Assembly (NCBI RefSeq): GCF_015706575.1
Contig: NW_024037072.1
Location: 16,741,162 to 16,805,161 of the forward strand
Length of the DNA stretch: 64,000 nucleotides
Direction of reading: 5' to 3'
DNA from: Patiria miniata
Taxonomy: Eukaryota; Echinodermata; Asteroidea; Valvatida; Asterinidae
Part shown: positions 9,190-19,802 of the stretch, piece by piece
How positions within the stretch are numbered: position 1 is the first letter of the stretch
How the letters are laid out: each line of letters begins with the position of its first letter
Notes under the pieces: model-generated
Database searches by the model: none
Seen by the model: only the letters and a program-made list of their open reading frames with translations
What the model was told of the DNA's origin: nothing
Position numbers and translations under genes: made by a program

Positions 9190-9710
9190 CATGTCAATTT
9201 TCATCAAATATTTGCAAATTTGGTATTAAAATAATGAGAATTGCATGCTTAAATCAACTCTTTTGTCAAAATTGAAATTTGCGAAAAGTAGGTCACCATG
9301 ACCTTTCATATGTTACCATGACCTTTGACCCAACATTTTAATAATGTATCATTCCCAAAATTAACGAAATGAAAATGACTTGAAAGACTTGATGTCTTCT
9401 TCTATCAGATTCCACTAGAAAAAAATTGGGTCCTCCAAATTTACAACTTTATATCTTTTTTTGTATAGTTGGTAGGTTACAAATGAGTCAATTTATAGAT
9501 TTAACATTATAAATCCACTAACACAACTTATTCTTCTGTTTCAAACGTTACTAAAATGATTCTTGGTTTGGGAATTTCTCATGCTAAAGGCTGATGACGT
9601 CTGCAAAGACTCTTATTATTTTCATTTCGTTGATTTTGGGAATGATACATTATCAAAAATTCTCATAATTTTGTTACCAAATTTGCATAAAGTTGATGAA
9701 TATTGAAATG
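9190..9710. repeat. Fold-back repeat with diverged arms
   Basis: The left arm (about 9192-9243 and 9335-9400) and the right arm (about 9600-9706) are inverted copies. ATCAAATATTTGCAAATTTG on the left pairs with CAAATTTGCATAAAGTTGAT on the right. AATGTATCATTCCCAAAATT pairs with ATTTTGGGAATGATACATT. The spacer holds no gene. It is probably the remnant of a MITE. Confidence 0.75.
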
Positions 9711-9910
9711 GTTTCAATGACATATTTGTACAAAAAGTTGACTGCTCAGTTGAGAGCATACAGCCAATTCGCATGCGTGCAATTTGGTTGGGTCAATGCT
9801 GAATTTAGTACTCTGAAAGCTAGCCTTTTTTCAAGGCTAATAATTACAATTGTCTACGCGATTGCACAAAGCGTTTCTTTTTCACGAAATAACAGCTGCA
9901 AATGTAAGTG

Positions 9911-10430
9911 AAACTGAAACTATCATATATTTATTCAAGTACTTGCTCAGATGATTAGTCTCATTTCAAGGCTAAACATTTTGCTTTGCATTCAATTCGG
10001 TTTATCGACGAAGCGAATCCGTGAAGGTTAAAGGGAACGTCACATATTGAACATGCCTTATTTAGCAAACTTTGACATTAAATGCACTTGAACTTTTGAG
10101 TATATTAAATATTTAATTGTTAAAAATAATTTACATTATTTATATCAACTCACAAGCATCAAGTCATACAAAAATCACACTGCGGAAAAGCCTCAATACA
10201 GTTTCAAACAGACATAGAACTCTAGATTTTTCCTTTTTGTTCCAACAAATCCCATATACTTTGCACATGTTTCATTCTCGGTGCCACTTTTGACCATCAA
10301 CATACTCAATCTTAATGAAACTTTGCAGTCAGAACCCACAGCAATTTTTAAAAAACATATAAGGGAAAGTTTGATCGTCATGAAACTTTGTGGATATGTA
10401 GATAATGGTACAAGTATGCAAAATCTCAAA
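9911..10430. other. Non-coding, includes a diverged dispersed repeat
   Basis: I see no gene here. The segment 10363-10430 (TGATCGTCATGAAACTTTGT and neighbours) resembles 18187-18270 (CAATCGTCATGAAACTTGGT), so it belongs to the same repeat family as the TGACGTCA-rich block. Confidence 0.5.
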
Positions 10431-10995
10431 ATTGTGCTCCTTGAATGACAGGATACGATTGAGGGTCACCCCAAGATAAACAGGATGGCTACAATGGGCC
10501 AATGGTGTTCTGGACCCTACGATGTTGAGGGGTCGGTTGGTTTTGCAGTTAACGTTCCTGAGATGGAACGAGCAGACTTGGGCCTTGCGGGATTTGCACG
10601 GAGGTGATTGCGCTCATACTATAGAGACGGCTCATTAAGTGCCGAGTTTAATGTTGCTTCTATGGCTTCGAACAGAATGTCTGGAGATGAAACACAAAGA
10701 ACATCCGCGTAGATGAAACGTTCAGTGTCCTGGTCTATTGGATTGTGATTTGTGTAAACGTTATACAGCAAAGGAGCTAGCACACTGCCTTGATTTAGGC
10801 CGTCTTGTTGCCGTTGCCAGCGACTTTTTATGATGTTGTTCAGAACAACAACAAAACATCAACATCCCACGGCCGTCAAGGACCAGACCTACGATGCTCC
10901 AATATCCACATTTGTTGATATGATATTCGTCTATCTCTGTACCACATTTGGCACTGTTGTCATAAAATGCACTATACGTTTGATATGTCATCCTC
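10430..10995 (-). pseudogene. LINE reverse transcriptase fragment (Jockey/RTE-like)
   Basis: On the minus strand the RT palm is readable across frames. It gives GLNQGSVLAPLLYNVYTNH, then FIYADVLCVSS where the catalytic motif should be YADD, then NRNHLRANPA-like and HPVYLGV-like thumb residues near 10440-10500. Such RTs copy LINE RNA at the target site. The change of the second catalytic Asp to Val and several frame shifts show it is dead. Ends at both sides are abrupt. Confidence 0.78.
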
Positions 10996-10999
10996 TACG

Positions 11000-11800
11000 G
11001 CCAATTTGAGTGATGTAGGGGTAGGGTAAGCAAAAATGGCCATAGCGAGCCCAATTTTCAAGACAGAAAGCTTATCTACCACTCAAATTAAAGCTTGGGG
11101 TCTCAGGCAGTTTTTTTTAATTACAAACAAAGTGTGTATCTCGAGAATAATTATTAGCTTTAAACTCATTTCTGTCCCCAAATAGGGCAAGGTCACAGGA
11201 TTTGGGGGCTGTCCGCAAAGCAATATACCCCCTGGAACACGAATGCGGATAAACTCGGGACGAACCATTTTTTTTCTTGTTTACCCATCCTATCAGGATG
11301 GTAAAAACAGGCCACCATGGGGCCATCTGTGAGAGAGCAGTGGCCCGAAATGTGATTTTAGCTGTTTCTCAAAAAATAAGCCCCCAAAATATCAGGGTTT
11401 TTTGGAGCTGGAAGGCAAAATACCGGCTCTGCAACTTAAGAGCAGCATTCTCAGATGTCCAAGGGTACCTACAACAAAAAATAATACCAAGATTAAGGAA
11501 TCAATTTTGCGATTAAATGACCTTTTCCAAGGGACTATTAGAGGTATATGTGCAAGCGAAATGCCCCATATCCTATCGAAGTAAGCTAACCCCATATCCA
11601 AACAAGATTGGGTGTTCGACTACTTATTTTGCACAAAAAAATAACAACGCCTCTTTCGCAACCGAACCACTTCAACACAATACAAAGGAAGGATTGAAGG
11701 GGAGGAGGAGGGACATTATTTTCAAACTAAGCTTGCATGTTTGTCGTTGAAGCTGCGACATGAAATGATACACACAGCGCGATCAGTGAGTATTCCTGCC
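11000..11800. other. No recognised gene
   Basis: Only short frames occur here and none carries a motif I recognise. A G/A-rich GGAGGAGGAGGGAC tract lies at about 11701-11715. Confidence 0.4.
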
Positions 11801-11802
11801 TA

Positions 11803-11880
11803 CGGATTGGCCAACGCTTATTGGACGCCTAGAATCCCGACTGCTGCTATATAAACGCGAGATATTCATATTACATCCGC
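11803..11880 (+). promoter_or_regulatory. CCAAT/TATA promoter-like cluster
   Basis: Two inverted CCAAT-type boxes (GATTGGCCAA at about 11807 and TTATTGGAC at about 11819) are followed by CTATATAAACGCG at about 11847-11859. This spacing is typical of a plus-strand polymerase II core promoter. No reading frame of note follows, so the target is unknown and the match may be chance or part of a repeat. Confidence 0.3.
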
Positions 11881-11947
11881 AATCATGAGAGTTAAGACAG
11901 CAAGCATGGAAATTGGCACACAGCACCGAACCAATGTTTCCGTTGAG

Positions 11948-12081
11948 TACAATGGATTTTATCATTTACGTGATAAAATGTCTTATACTCAATAATTTAC
12001 ATTCAATGCAAAATTTCCAATATTTCTGTTTAGTAAAATGGATTTTATCATTTACATGATAAAATGTCTTATACTCAATCT
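11948..12081. repeat. Two direct copies of a palindromic 43-bp unit
   Basis: ATGGATTTTATCATTTACGT plus GATAAAATGTCTTATACTCA occurs at about 11950 and again at about 12039 with one A/G difference. Each copy contains the hairpin TTTTATCATTTACGTGATAA, where TTTTATCA pairs with TGATAAAA. Confidence 0.85.
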
Positions 12082-12125
12082 TCAATAAGACTAGACAGAC
12101 AACCACGTTAGGTAGGCATTACATT

Positions 12126-12405
12126 CACTGTGTGGACTGCCGAACAAAAGAGGTCCACATAAACCAGGTAGAGGCGATGTTGTGTGGGCTTGGGCAAGTC
12201 CAGACAGTGTTTCCCCATTTCTGGAAAACAGGTTTAGAGGCAATTTAGGCTTATACGTGGCAAAATGAAGAGAAACACTAAAGGGAACCATAGAAAAAAA
12301 GTTGAATTGAAATTGTTTCTCAGTGAGATTAAAATGATTTTCTTCAGAGGTTTTTCTTAACTACACGAAACCAACGGAATGTCCACACTTGGTATGTAAC
12401 GTAAA
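12126..12405. repeat. Dispersed roughly 280-bp repeat, copy 1
   Basis: The segment GTGTGGAC...CCGAACAAAAG through CTTAACTACACGAAA is shared in the same orientation with 22854-23122. Internal identical words include GTGTTTCCCCATTTCTGGAA and GAAGAGAAACACTAAAGGGA. Both copies begin and end with GTGTGGAC/GTCCACAC, so GTGTGGAC may be the terminal inverted repeat of a MITE. Confidence 0.85.
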
Positions 12406-12432
12406 TGTGTGTGCGTGCGTGTACAAACACTG

Positions 12433-12472
12433 CCTTGTGGGGTACCGGAACAATGGGAGGTACCCCACAAGG
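12433..12472. repeat. Perfect 14-bp palindrome arms, copy 1
   Basis: CCTTGTGGGGTACC and its exact inverse GGTACCCCACAAGG are separated by 12 bases (GGAACAATGGGA). A second copy with two changed bases is at 12740-12779, embedded in a longer shared segment that begins with a GTGTGCGTGTACAA string. Confidence 0.9.
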
Positions 12473-12739
12473 AATGCCCACCGACGGTTTTTCACGAAAT
12501 AGATATATGGATCTTACTCAAAGACTAGGAATTTCCAAGGTGGGTTGATCCGTCGCAAATGGAAGAGTTTTAGAAAAGGGATCTCAAGTCCAAATTTCAG
12601 CCGAGGAAATCAACAATGGTTAAAATAAGAGCATTTTGACATAAGTGTGCGACGTTGCAAAATTTTAGTACACGAGAACAAAGGAAGTACCCCACTTCTA
12701 TGCCTATGTAAGCGTGTGTGTGTGCGTGTACAACCACTG

Positions 12740-12779
12740 CCTTATGGGGTACCGGAACAATGGGAGGTATCCCACAAGG
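12740..12779. repeat. Palindrome arms, copy 2
   Basis: CCTTATGGGGTACC, the same 12-base loop, and GGTATCCCACAAGG match 12433-12472. The two arms have changed independently (G to A in the left, C to T in the right), so the pairing is now imperfect. The direct repeat extends from about 12408 to 12490 and from about 12714 to 12800. Confidence 0.85.
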
Positions 12780-12799
12780 AACGCCCACCGACTTGCGGG

Positions 12800-14600
12800 G
12801 TACCAGGTTTCCTATCTACCAGGTTTCTGGTATGCGCGCACGACGCCGTAGCCATGCGCGTCGGCAAAATGAAAAAAGTTTTTTTTTATTGAAAGATGAT
12901 GTCTCAAAACCGCCAAACTCACTGGTTTGACTGGAATCCTGCTGCTGCACAATTTTAACGTGTTTTTAGATGGGGTTATGGTCGATAATAAGCTTTATGT
13001 GGCCTCTCCGGACTCCCATATATTTGCACTAAGTTTAGTCGGACACTATTTGCAGTGTTGGAGGTCTCGAGGCCGGCCTCGGCCCCAAGGCCGCCCATTG
13101 TGATGTGTTTTCTATTCTAATTAATTTTAATTTTTTTTACCGTATCAAACCCTTGAGATTCTGCCGCAGTGGGTTCCGTGAAACGAACGCATATACAATG
13201 TACGCACGAATGAACTGGAAATGGTTGCATTGAACGTACTCACGTACGTAGCATCTTCGCCTAGCCTGCGCTTCAGCTTTTCACGTGCGTGCAAGCGTTA
13301 TAACTGTTACCGCGTGCCAGACTACATAAGTCTGGCACCAATCCCATTTGCGTGCAATAACATGTGGTAGTAGACTAGTCTGGTTGCAGTGTTGTACAAA
13401 AAATTCTCGTTTCGCCTCTGTACTCCGACCTTTAAAAATGATTTGCGGCAAGTTGCGGCAAGCTTAATCATTTCTTTTTTATAGGCCACTGTTTCAGTAA
13501 AAGTCTGAACTTTCTGGATACGATCGAGTGTACTATTCCGTACCATTTTTTTCCATAAAAATACGATAAAAACAATTACGATTTATCAAGTAGATTTTAT
13601 TTTTACACGGTGATTTAAATGAAAGTTCCGGCTCACAGGGTAATGTTTGGCGCAAATGGTCGATATGGAAAGCGCAATTTCAGAATTCGTTTTCCATCCA
13701 AATGAATGCAAAGTTCTGAATGAATGTTTTAATAATAGGAGTCAGTATTCTTCGTGGTACCAGGATCCTTTTTTGTATTTGTAGAGCCATGTTGATACTA
13801 ATTACATGTATAAGCACGGTTTGAAATTGACTAATTATGCGTGGTTACAGATATACGGCCAAAACCTCTGGCCTCCCTACCTCTTGCCATGATCTTAAAA
13901 TTCTTTGAAGCCATTGGATTCAAATCGGATGATCCGAGAATTCATGGACATTTTGATGAACTGAGTGATATCATGCACGCATGTTCCGTGTTGCCGTGTT
14001 GTTTGGAGCGGGATTGGCCATTGCCAGACTTTGTCTGGTACCGCGGTATTAACAGTGATAATGCGTGGACACTTATCCCGTTGTGTGGAGCGAGATTGGA
14101 ACTATGCTTTGCCCGTGCGTAACGGGGGGCCGTCTGACATTGTCTGGTCGCATCGCGGTGTTTGCTCGGCGCGCGCCTGGACAGTGCGAAGGTCGGGGGG
14201 TCGTAACTTTTTGGTTATGAGTGGTAAAAACCTGATTCAAAAATCAAGTTGTTGTTTATTTAATGGGGATTCCTATGATATTCAGCATTTTGATAGGTTT
14301 TGAAAATAAGATTTATAAAACATGCTAAAAGTAAATGATGTAAATCTTACAGAATAGAAACTCAAAATTTGGCCATTTAAATTGTTGTATCTCCAAAGGG
14401 CAAACACCTATATGAGCCTGATTCAAACGCCATTGATTTTGTTGTGTAATTTGCTTTCAGTGATACAAAACTTAAGATTTCTTTCTTAAAAAAAAAAATT
14501 CGCCGGACTCCCTACAAGAGGAAACCCATTGCAAACTGTAAATTTGTAAGCCAGGCACTCCAAAACTCAGTGAATTCAACTAAAAAGATGTTAAAACTCC
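12800..14600. other. No recognised gene
   Basis: This is mixed-composition DNA. Around 13990-14170 two diverged copies of a TTGTTTGGAGCGGGATTGG / GTTGTGTGGAGCGAGATTGG word are followed by a GC-rich stretch. I see no conserved protein motif and no splice-flanked domain. Confidence 0.4.
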
Positions 14601-14610
14601 AACATAATCT

Positions 14611-14725
14611 TAGCCTTGGAGGTGGTGGCCTCGGCTTTGGACTTGGCCTCGCGGTTGTGGCCTCGGCCTTGGCCTCGGAGGTTGTGGCCTCGGCCTTGGC
14701 CTCGGCCTCGGAGGTTGTGGCCTGG
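14611..14725. repeat. GGCCTCGG-rich minisatellite
   Basis: An irregular tandem of GGCCTCGGCCTTGGCCTCGG and GGAGGTTGTGGCCTCGG words spans about 115 bp. It lies 130 bp upstream of the signal-peptide exon of the CUB/Ig/MAM gene, so it could sit in its promoter or first intron. Confidence 0.8.
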
Positions 14726-14852
14726 ACTACAACACTGACCATTTGCAGTCATCAGCCGACATTTGAAGCAAAAAAAAATCAGGTAAATATAATTCTAGGG
14801 TTTTTTATTTTTAATCCTAGAACTTCAATGAAAATCATACGTCCGTAGGACA

Positions 14853-14907
14853 ATGGGGTCTCCAACCTTCATGATCGTTGTGGTATTGCTGGTTTCAGTT
14901 TTACGAG
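14853..14907 (+). CDS. Exon 1: signal peptide
   Basis: ATG in good context (A at -3, G at +4) opens MGSPTFMIVVVLLVSVLR, a short N-region followed by a hydrophobic core, as in a secretory signal peptide. The exon ends ACGAG before the donor GTAGGT, leaving one base of a split codon. That base joins in frame with the CUB exon at 16438 (phase 1). An acceptor-like TTTTTAATCCTAG lies just upstream at 14807-14819, so an untranslated first exon may precede this one. The peptidase cleavage site is not clear, but the CUB exon begins GTDGSS, a plausible mature N-terminus. Confidence 0.75.
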
Positions 14908-15840
14908 GTAGGTTGATTTTTTTTCTTTTTGAGATTTGGGTTTATCTTTTCCTCAAAAGTTTCCTATGCTCAAATTTTTGAACAAAACAGTCAACTGTCA
15001 TGTATTTCCTAATGTGTTTTAAAAGTAAAAGTACGGTTTGGATGTTGAGTGCCAAACAGAGACGCACTTTGATATGTCGACTTCTAATTATGTAACAGGT
15101 TCTACATTTATTTCAAGGACTTCATTACGAAGCTTTGAAACGTTGCTAGTTTTTTAAACCTTGCCCCCGAAAATCAGACTGTACCTCCTGGGTTAAACAG
15201 TGTGTATGTCTGTGGTAACGCGACTAGCGTACTTCATCAGATACACAAACGTTCCTCCCTTAAGTATTATTTCCAAAGAGTGAATATTCACTCACCATCA
15301 AAGTGAAGAATCACTACAACCGACAGAAACTATGGACCAGACAAAATGGAGAGAAATTCATTCAGTCCAATAGTTTGAATGTAACTCAAGCTTGCCCTTC
15401 CTTGATTTGTTTGAAGAGAATTTTGACCTGCATTGAGAGGTTTCACTCTAGGTAGTCTAATTAAGGTAGACTTAATGATGATATTACCTCCTTAAACTTC
15501 TATGCCAGGCATAGACCATGTAATCAGTGGCATAAATCCGAGAGAGGGATGGGGGATGAAAACAATCCTAAAATCGCTCAGTCGTAGACATTCAAAAAGC
15601 CGAGGGAGGGGGGGGGGACACCACATGGCATATGCAAATGTACATCTTATCCAAACTGGCATGCTAACAATACATCAAGACGGCGCATTTATGTGGGTTG
15701 TTGGAAAGTAAGATAATAACCTTAAAATCGGCATTGCTTTGTTTGTCAGCACAACTTTCTGTTGGGATCCAATGGCCCATGCACCCATTGTTGAAAAAGT
15801 GTGGGGTATATTTCCTTCACACCCCCACTCCGATTCGCGT
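14908..15840. other. Intron 1, first part, no gene seen
   Basis: I see no conserved frame. A poly-G tract with GGGGGGACACCACATGG lies near 15611 and resembles the G-run ends of the hAT-like repeats, but matching ends were not located. Confidence 0.4.
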
Positions 15841-15844
15841 AATT

Positions 15845-16221
15845 TTTATTCCTAGGAGGGTAAGGGGCAATGTCATGAATAATTCATGTTTATCCATGAG
15901 AACGGACAATGACATCAACAGCATTGTTGTTAGTTACTCAACTAGTTACAATACATTAAAGCATTTTAAAGAACGGTTGTCGTCGAGCTACCACACAGTA
16001 GCCTAGTGGATAGCGAGATGAGCTATGGCTACAAAGATCCCTGGTTCGAATCCACGTCGTCGCTGCTCATTTTCATCAGCTGTTTTTCTTCTCCAAATTT
16101 ATCACTGAGATAATTTTAAATTAAGGGGAAAATAGAACGAGAACCTAAGTCTTGCAATGATTCAAAGGAAAAACTAAATCATTCATGACATTGCCCCTAA
16201 CCCTCCTAGGAAAAAAAAATA
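15845..16221. mobile_element. Inverted-repeat-bounded element with tRNA-like core
   Basis: CCTAGGAGGGTAAGGGGCAA plus TGTCATGAAT (about 15851-15880) is inverted at ATTCATGACATTGCCCCTAA plus CCCTCCTAGG (16181-16210). The inverted arms of about 40 bp enclose about 290 bp holding an internal polymerase III promoter (next entry). It could be a MITE that has captured a SINE, or a SINE flanked by fold-back arms. Confidence 0.7.
15990..16066 (+). ncRNA. tRNA-like SINE head with A and B boxes
   Basis: TAGCCTAGTGG (15999-16009) matches the A box and GGTTCGAATCC (16043-16053) matches the B box perfectly, with 34 bases between them as in a tRNA gene. The T-arm can form 4 of 5 pairs, but the acceptor-stem halves do not pair. 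This is therefore a tRNA-derived repeat rather than a functional tRNA. It sits in intron 1 of the CUB/Ig/MAM gene, on the same strand. Confidence 0.65.
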
Positions 16222-16437
16222 CGCCTCCGATTCACGGCCTTGCCATCGGTCCAGAATGTCAGTACTGAGTTTTAATCAATTCAACCACGTGTCAAACACA
16301 CCTCATTCAGTTGCCAGTAAAAGAACGCATTTCGAAAAAAAAAAACCTTGTAACCAAATACATGTAATTATTTTTAACTCATTGATAATAAACGAAGGGC
16401 TTCACTTGGAAGTGGTATTTTTCCATAATTATTTCAG

Positions 16438-16794
16438 GTACGGATGGATCCTCCATGACTACCAACTTGTTTTTAGGGCCGTACGAGACGGCACGAATAA
16501 CAACACCTTACTACCCAAACACCTATGCCGATGTCCGGGACTTCAGCTGGATTATCCAGACAGTCGGGGGTTGGCGGATTCATGTCATTTCCTCGACTTT
16601 CGGCACGAGTAGGAGTGGTAAATTAAAGGGTGGTGATGGCATCGACAGCACGGACCTAGCAACAATGATGTTTGAGTCCACGGGGAGAACTGGTCCAGAT
16701 GCACTCTCCCATGGACCTGCAATGTGGCTGAGGTTCACAACTGATTTCGCATATGGACGATTTAGCCTGTGGGCTGTCAGCGTGCCGTCTAATT
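16438..16794 (+). CDS. Exon 2: CUB-like domain
   Basis: The acceptor TTATTTCAG precedes GTACGGATGG. The exon encodes about 119 residues ending before GTAATT, again in phase 1. Recognisable CUB features in order are: LGPYETARITTPYYPNTY (the xPxYPxxY start), DFSWIIQT where CUBs have C-x-W, the GDGID loop, and MWLRFTTD then FSLWAV near the end. CUB domains are beta-sandwich modules for ligand or calcium-dependent binding outside the cell. None of the four usual cysteines is present in the exon. I infer it is a divergent CUB. The downstream splice choice (T|GTAATT) is the best phase-1 donor but less certain than the others. Confidence 0.72.
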
Positions 16795-16962
16795 GTAATT
16801 ACAGCGATCATTCTAATAATATAAAGGGCACTTAAATTTAATGTACTTTTTACAGAATTCGGTATGTAATCGGGGTGTTAATGGTATACTTGTATGGCGC
16901 AATGAAAGATGGAGTGTAGGCTACTGTAGGCGATACAACTCGTCGCCTCTTCATCACGCACT

Positions 16963-17235
16963 GAGATGGCACGACGCGACGAGCGACGCGACGGCACGAC
17001 GCGTCGGCACATCGCGAATGGTTTAATGTTTACTATGGTGACCATATGCCTCATGTTATTCTGGAGACGACAAATGAGCGTCGCGTCTTGCTGTCGGTCG
17101 TGACATCGTGCCATCGCGTCTTGTCGACGTATAGTGCCTTCGCTTCGTGGCGTTGCCCGTTGCGTCTTGCCGCGTCGTACTGTCGCGTCCTGCCGTACCG
17201 TCGTGCCGTCGGCCTTCGAATCGTTCCGCTCTGCA
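16963..17235. repeat. CG-rich fold-back: GACGGCACGACGCG units facing inverse units
   Basis: The left block (about 16968-17012) is a loose tandem of CGACGCGACGGCACG words. The right block (about 17074-17215) is made of the complementary CGTCGCGTC and GTGCCGTCG words. The two blocks can base-pair over long stretches. It lies in intron 2. CpG density is far above the AT-rich surroundings. Confidence 0.75.
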
Positions 17236-17483
17236 CACTGCACTTTAGTCCTTGAGCTTCAAATGGTTCCCTTACTGTTTCGTCTCAATTCCGTCATTTT
17301 TCGTGACAAGGTGCGGCGAAAACTGTGGGATTTGATTTAGTTTGTCTTGTGCAACCATTTTTCGTAGGGAAACTAACAATTAAACTCATTGCGGTCTGTT
17401 ATGTAGAATTTTTATTTTTTTGTTAATAGACATTGATAACGAAAGGGGGAGGCTCATGAGGAAGTCATTTTATGATCAGCGGC

Positions 17484-17530
17484 GTGGCTAGGATTCTCTC
17501 CATGGCGGGGGGGGGGGGGGGCAGCAAGTA
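17484..17530. mobile_element. Single hAT-like terminus with poly-G
   Basis: CAGCGGCGTGGCTAGGATTC followed by TCTCCATGGC and a 15-base G run matches the CAGTGGCGTAGCCAGGATT end of insertion B. No partner end was found, so it is a truncated copy. Confidence 0.5.
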
Positions 17531-17761
17531 AGGACCGGGACTTGATGTTACAGTGGAAGGGGAGGGGGGCCTGTCGACAAAATATAACCAGCCGAAACAG
17601 TCTTTGTTTCTGTTAAAACAATTATTTTTTGCTTTTCCGCTCCAAAGCTGAAAAGCATTGTTTTTGTTCTGATTTTGTTTCTTTCTGTCTTTTTTTCTTC
17701 CTTTTTTTTTTGATTTAACCCAAATCCCATAGACTTTGTACACGGTTTATTAACCAAGCCA

Positions 17762-18910
17762 CCTTTGACCTAAAACAAACTCGTATTCCGATGAAACTTA
17801 CAGTATATAACGACCCCATAGTGAGCTTGTGTCCCGAAGAGTGGCGTCACGATTACGTCATCATTGGTCACGTGACGTTATCTTAAACATGCAAACTTTA
17901 ATATCCTAGAACCTATATCTAAAGAACTGTAAGTCCGATTGGGTTGAAAATCGGTATGTAAGTTGACCGGGATGTGTTATAGGTAAAAATTGAAATGACA
18001 TCATCATGACGTCATCGAGTCATTTTATATCGATTTTTGAAATTTGGACCTTTAAGCCCAAATGCAATATGCTAAATTCAAAATTCTTTTTGTATTATGT
18101 TTGTTAGGTAACATATTTATTTACAAAAAGTATACAAAATATGTGACGTCATTATGACGTTATCAAAAAAGCGTTGTTTTTTACATAAATAAGGGATTGT
18201 CCAATCGTCATGAAACTTGGTCGGTAGGTAAATAAAAGTACCAGTACACAAAATCTAAAATGACGTCACGATGACGTCATCGGTTGCTTTTTAACGATTT
18301 TTGAAATATTTACCATTTTTTTCTGCTTACAACACTTTTTATTTATCCGATTGGCTTCAAACATGCTAAATTCAAAATTCTTTTTGTAATAGGTTTGTTA
18401 TGTAATAGGCAATTTTTTGAAAAATGTGCGACGTCACGATGACGTCATCAAAATTGCGATTGTTAGAAACACTTATAAGGGTAAGTCTGATTGTCTTTAA
18501 ATTTGGTGGGTAGGTAGATAGTGATAATAGTATTTTTAATCTGAAGTGACGTTATGATGATGTCATCAGCTATTTTCTCTATCAATTTATCATTTTTTTT
18601 TCATTTTCTTGCAATACAAAATTTGACAAAGTATTTTTTTTAATATTTCTTTACATGTATTATTTTCAAAATGTGGAAAAGCCTGTGTCCTGTTCATCGA
18701 ACAGGCATAGCTCTATTTTTTTTTTCTTTTTCAGTATTTTTTTGCCCATTGCATTTGTACGTGTTTTTTGTTTATTTGTTACCGGCTTTTTGGGCACTAA
18801 AAGTAATCCAATTGCCTTTATACTCGGTAAACACTTACCATCTGAAGTTGTGTGCCGAACATTGACGTCATCATGACGTCATCACGAGTCACGTGACGTC
18901 ACATTATGGG
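17762..18910. repeat. TGACGTCA-rich repeat cluster
   Basis: Repeated segments of about 150-220 bp each contain paired ATGACGTCAT or close variants: near 17860-17880, 18000-18015, 18144-18160, 18260-18280, 18428-18450, 18546-18566 and 18862-18902. They also share words such as GTCATGAAACTTGG, CGATTGGGTTGAAA, GCTAAATTCAAAATTC and TTTTGAAAT. 17768-17905 matches 8873-9000. Further members are at 30185-30205, 33788-33810, 39255-39275 and 61270-64000. TGACGTCA is the CREB/ATF consensus, but nothing here shows that it is used as such. Confidence 0.85.
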
Positions 18911-19415
18911 TGAATAATTTAAAGGCCTGTATCTCCACAACTAAAAATCCGATTGGGTTGAAAGATGTACCTAAACCGGGAGGGTTATAGATTGATATGA
19001 TGATATGACGTGTGTTTACCCTGTGTATGTTCCCCAAAAAAAGTCTAGTTACTTTTTTTCTACAAAACCGAGGAAATCTACGTTTGGCACACAATTCACA
19101 TTATAAAAAAAAATTGTGCTTATTTATATTATGAAGCTTACTAAGTGATGGCGGCAATTAGCTGTATTTTAAGCGTTTCTCTTGTATGAAATAATAAAAT
19201 GAAGTTTGATAATGACATCATGTAAATCGTGTCTTCATTGTAAAATGAAATGTTCTAAAAAATAGTTGTCGGGAAAAAAAACAAATAAACGATTTTTATT
19301 AGAAATTAGAACCAAAACGTCTTTATCGTAAAACTTGTCACATGGTGTCATCCTCAAATTTCATCTTAATTCAATCGATTCTGGGTTTAGCTTACGTATT
19401 TTGTTGTCCATTTAG

Positions 19416-19742
19416 ATTCCTCGGCCGCAGTCTTATTCTGGGATTCGAACAGAAAGTTTCGTCTCCCCGGCGGAATATCTAAAACGGTAGAAGGGCAGGA
19501 CGCCTCATTCCTCTGTCAGGTCCCTGACCTGCGAGACGAAGCATCTTTCATCTGGACGGTAGGTAATCGGGAGGTGAAGCCAGACCGAACCAGTAGCATA
19601 CAGGATGAGCAAGGCGTTACAACAAGCACCAGCATTATTACATTACCTGCGGTGAGTATCGAGAACGGCAGTGTAGTGCAGTGCAAGGCCTCAACGGAGA
19701 ATCTCTATGTTGGAGGAATCAACGCAACAATTCACGTAAAAG
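19416..19742 (+). CDS. Exon 3: Ig domain (single exon)
   Basis: Acceptor TTTAG at 19411-19415 and donor G|GTAACA at 19743 bound 327 bases in phase 1 on both sides. The roughly 109-residue product has the Ig pattern. A hydrophobic strand and SKTVEGQDASFLCQV carry the first Cys. Twelve residues later SFIWTVG carries the core Trp, and SVVQCKAST carries the second Cys. Ig modules mediate protein-protein contacts outside the cell. It has no internal intron, in contrast to the second Ig domain of this gene (36329-37310). Confidence 0.82.
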
Positions 19743-19802
19743 GTAACACTTAATCACTGACCTTAAATAAAATTATTTAAAAAAATAAACTTGGCATAGT
19801 GC

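Noticed and set aside
13841..14303. Frames following an acceptor-like TTACAG at about 13850
   Set aside because: No domain similarity, and the downstream GC-rich part looks like degenerate repeat. Not supported as an exon.
15990..16066. Functional tRNA gene
   Set aside because: A and B boxes are good, but the acceptor stem does not pair and no clear anticodon stem forms. A tRNA-derived SINE head is more likely.
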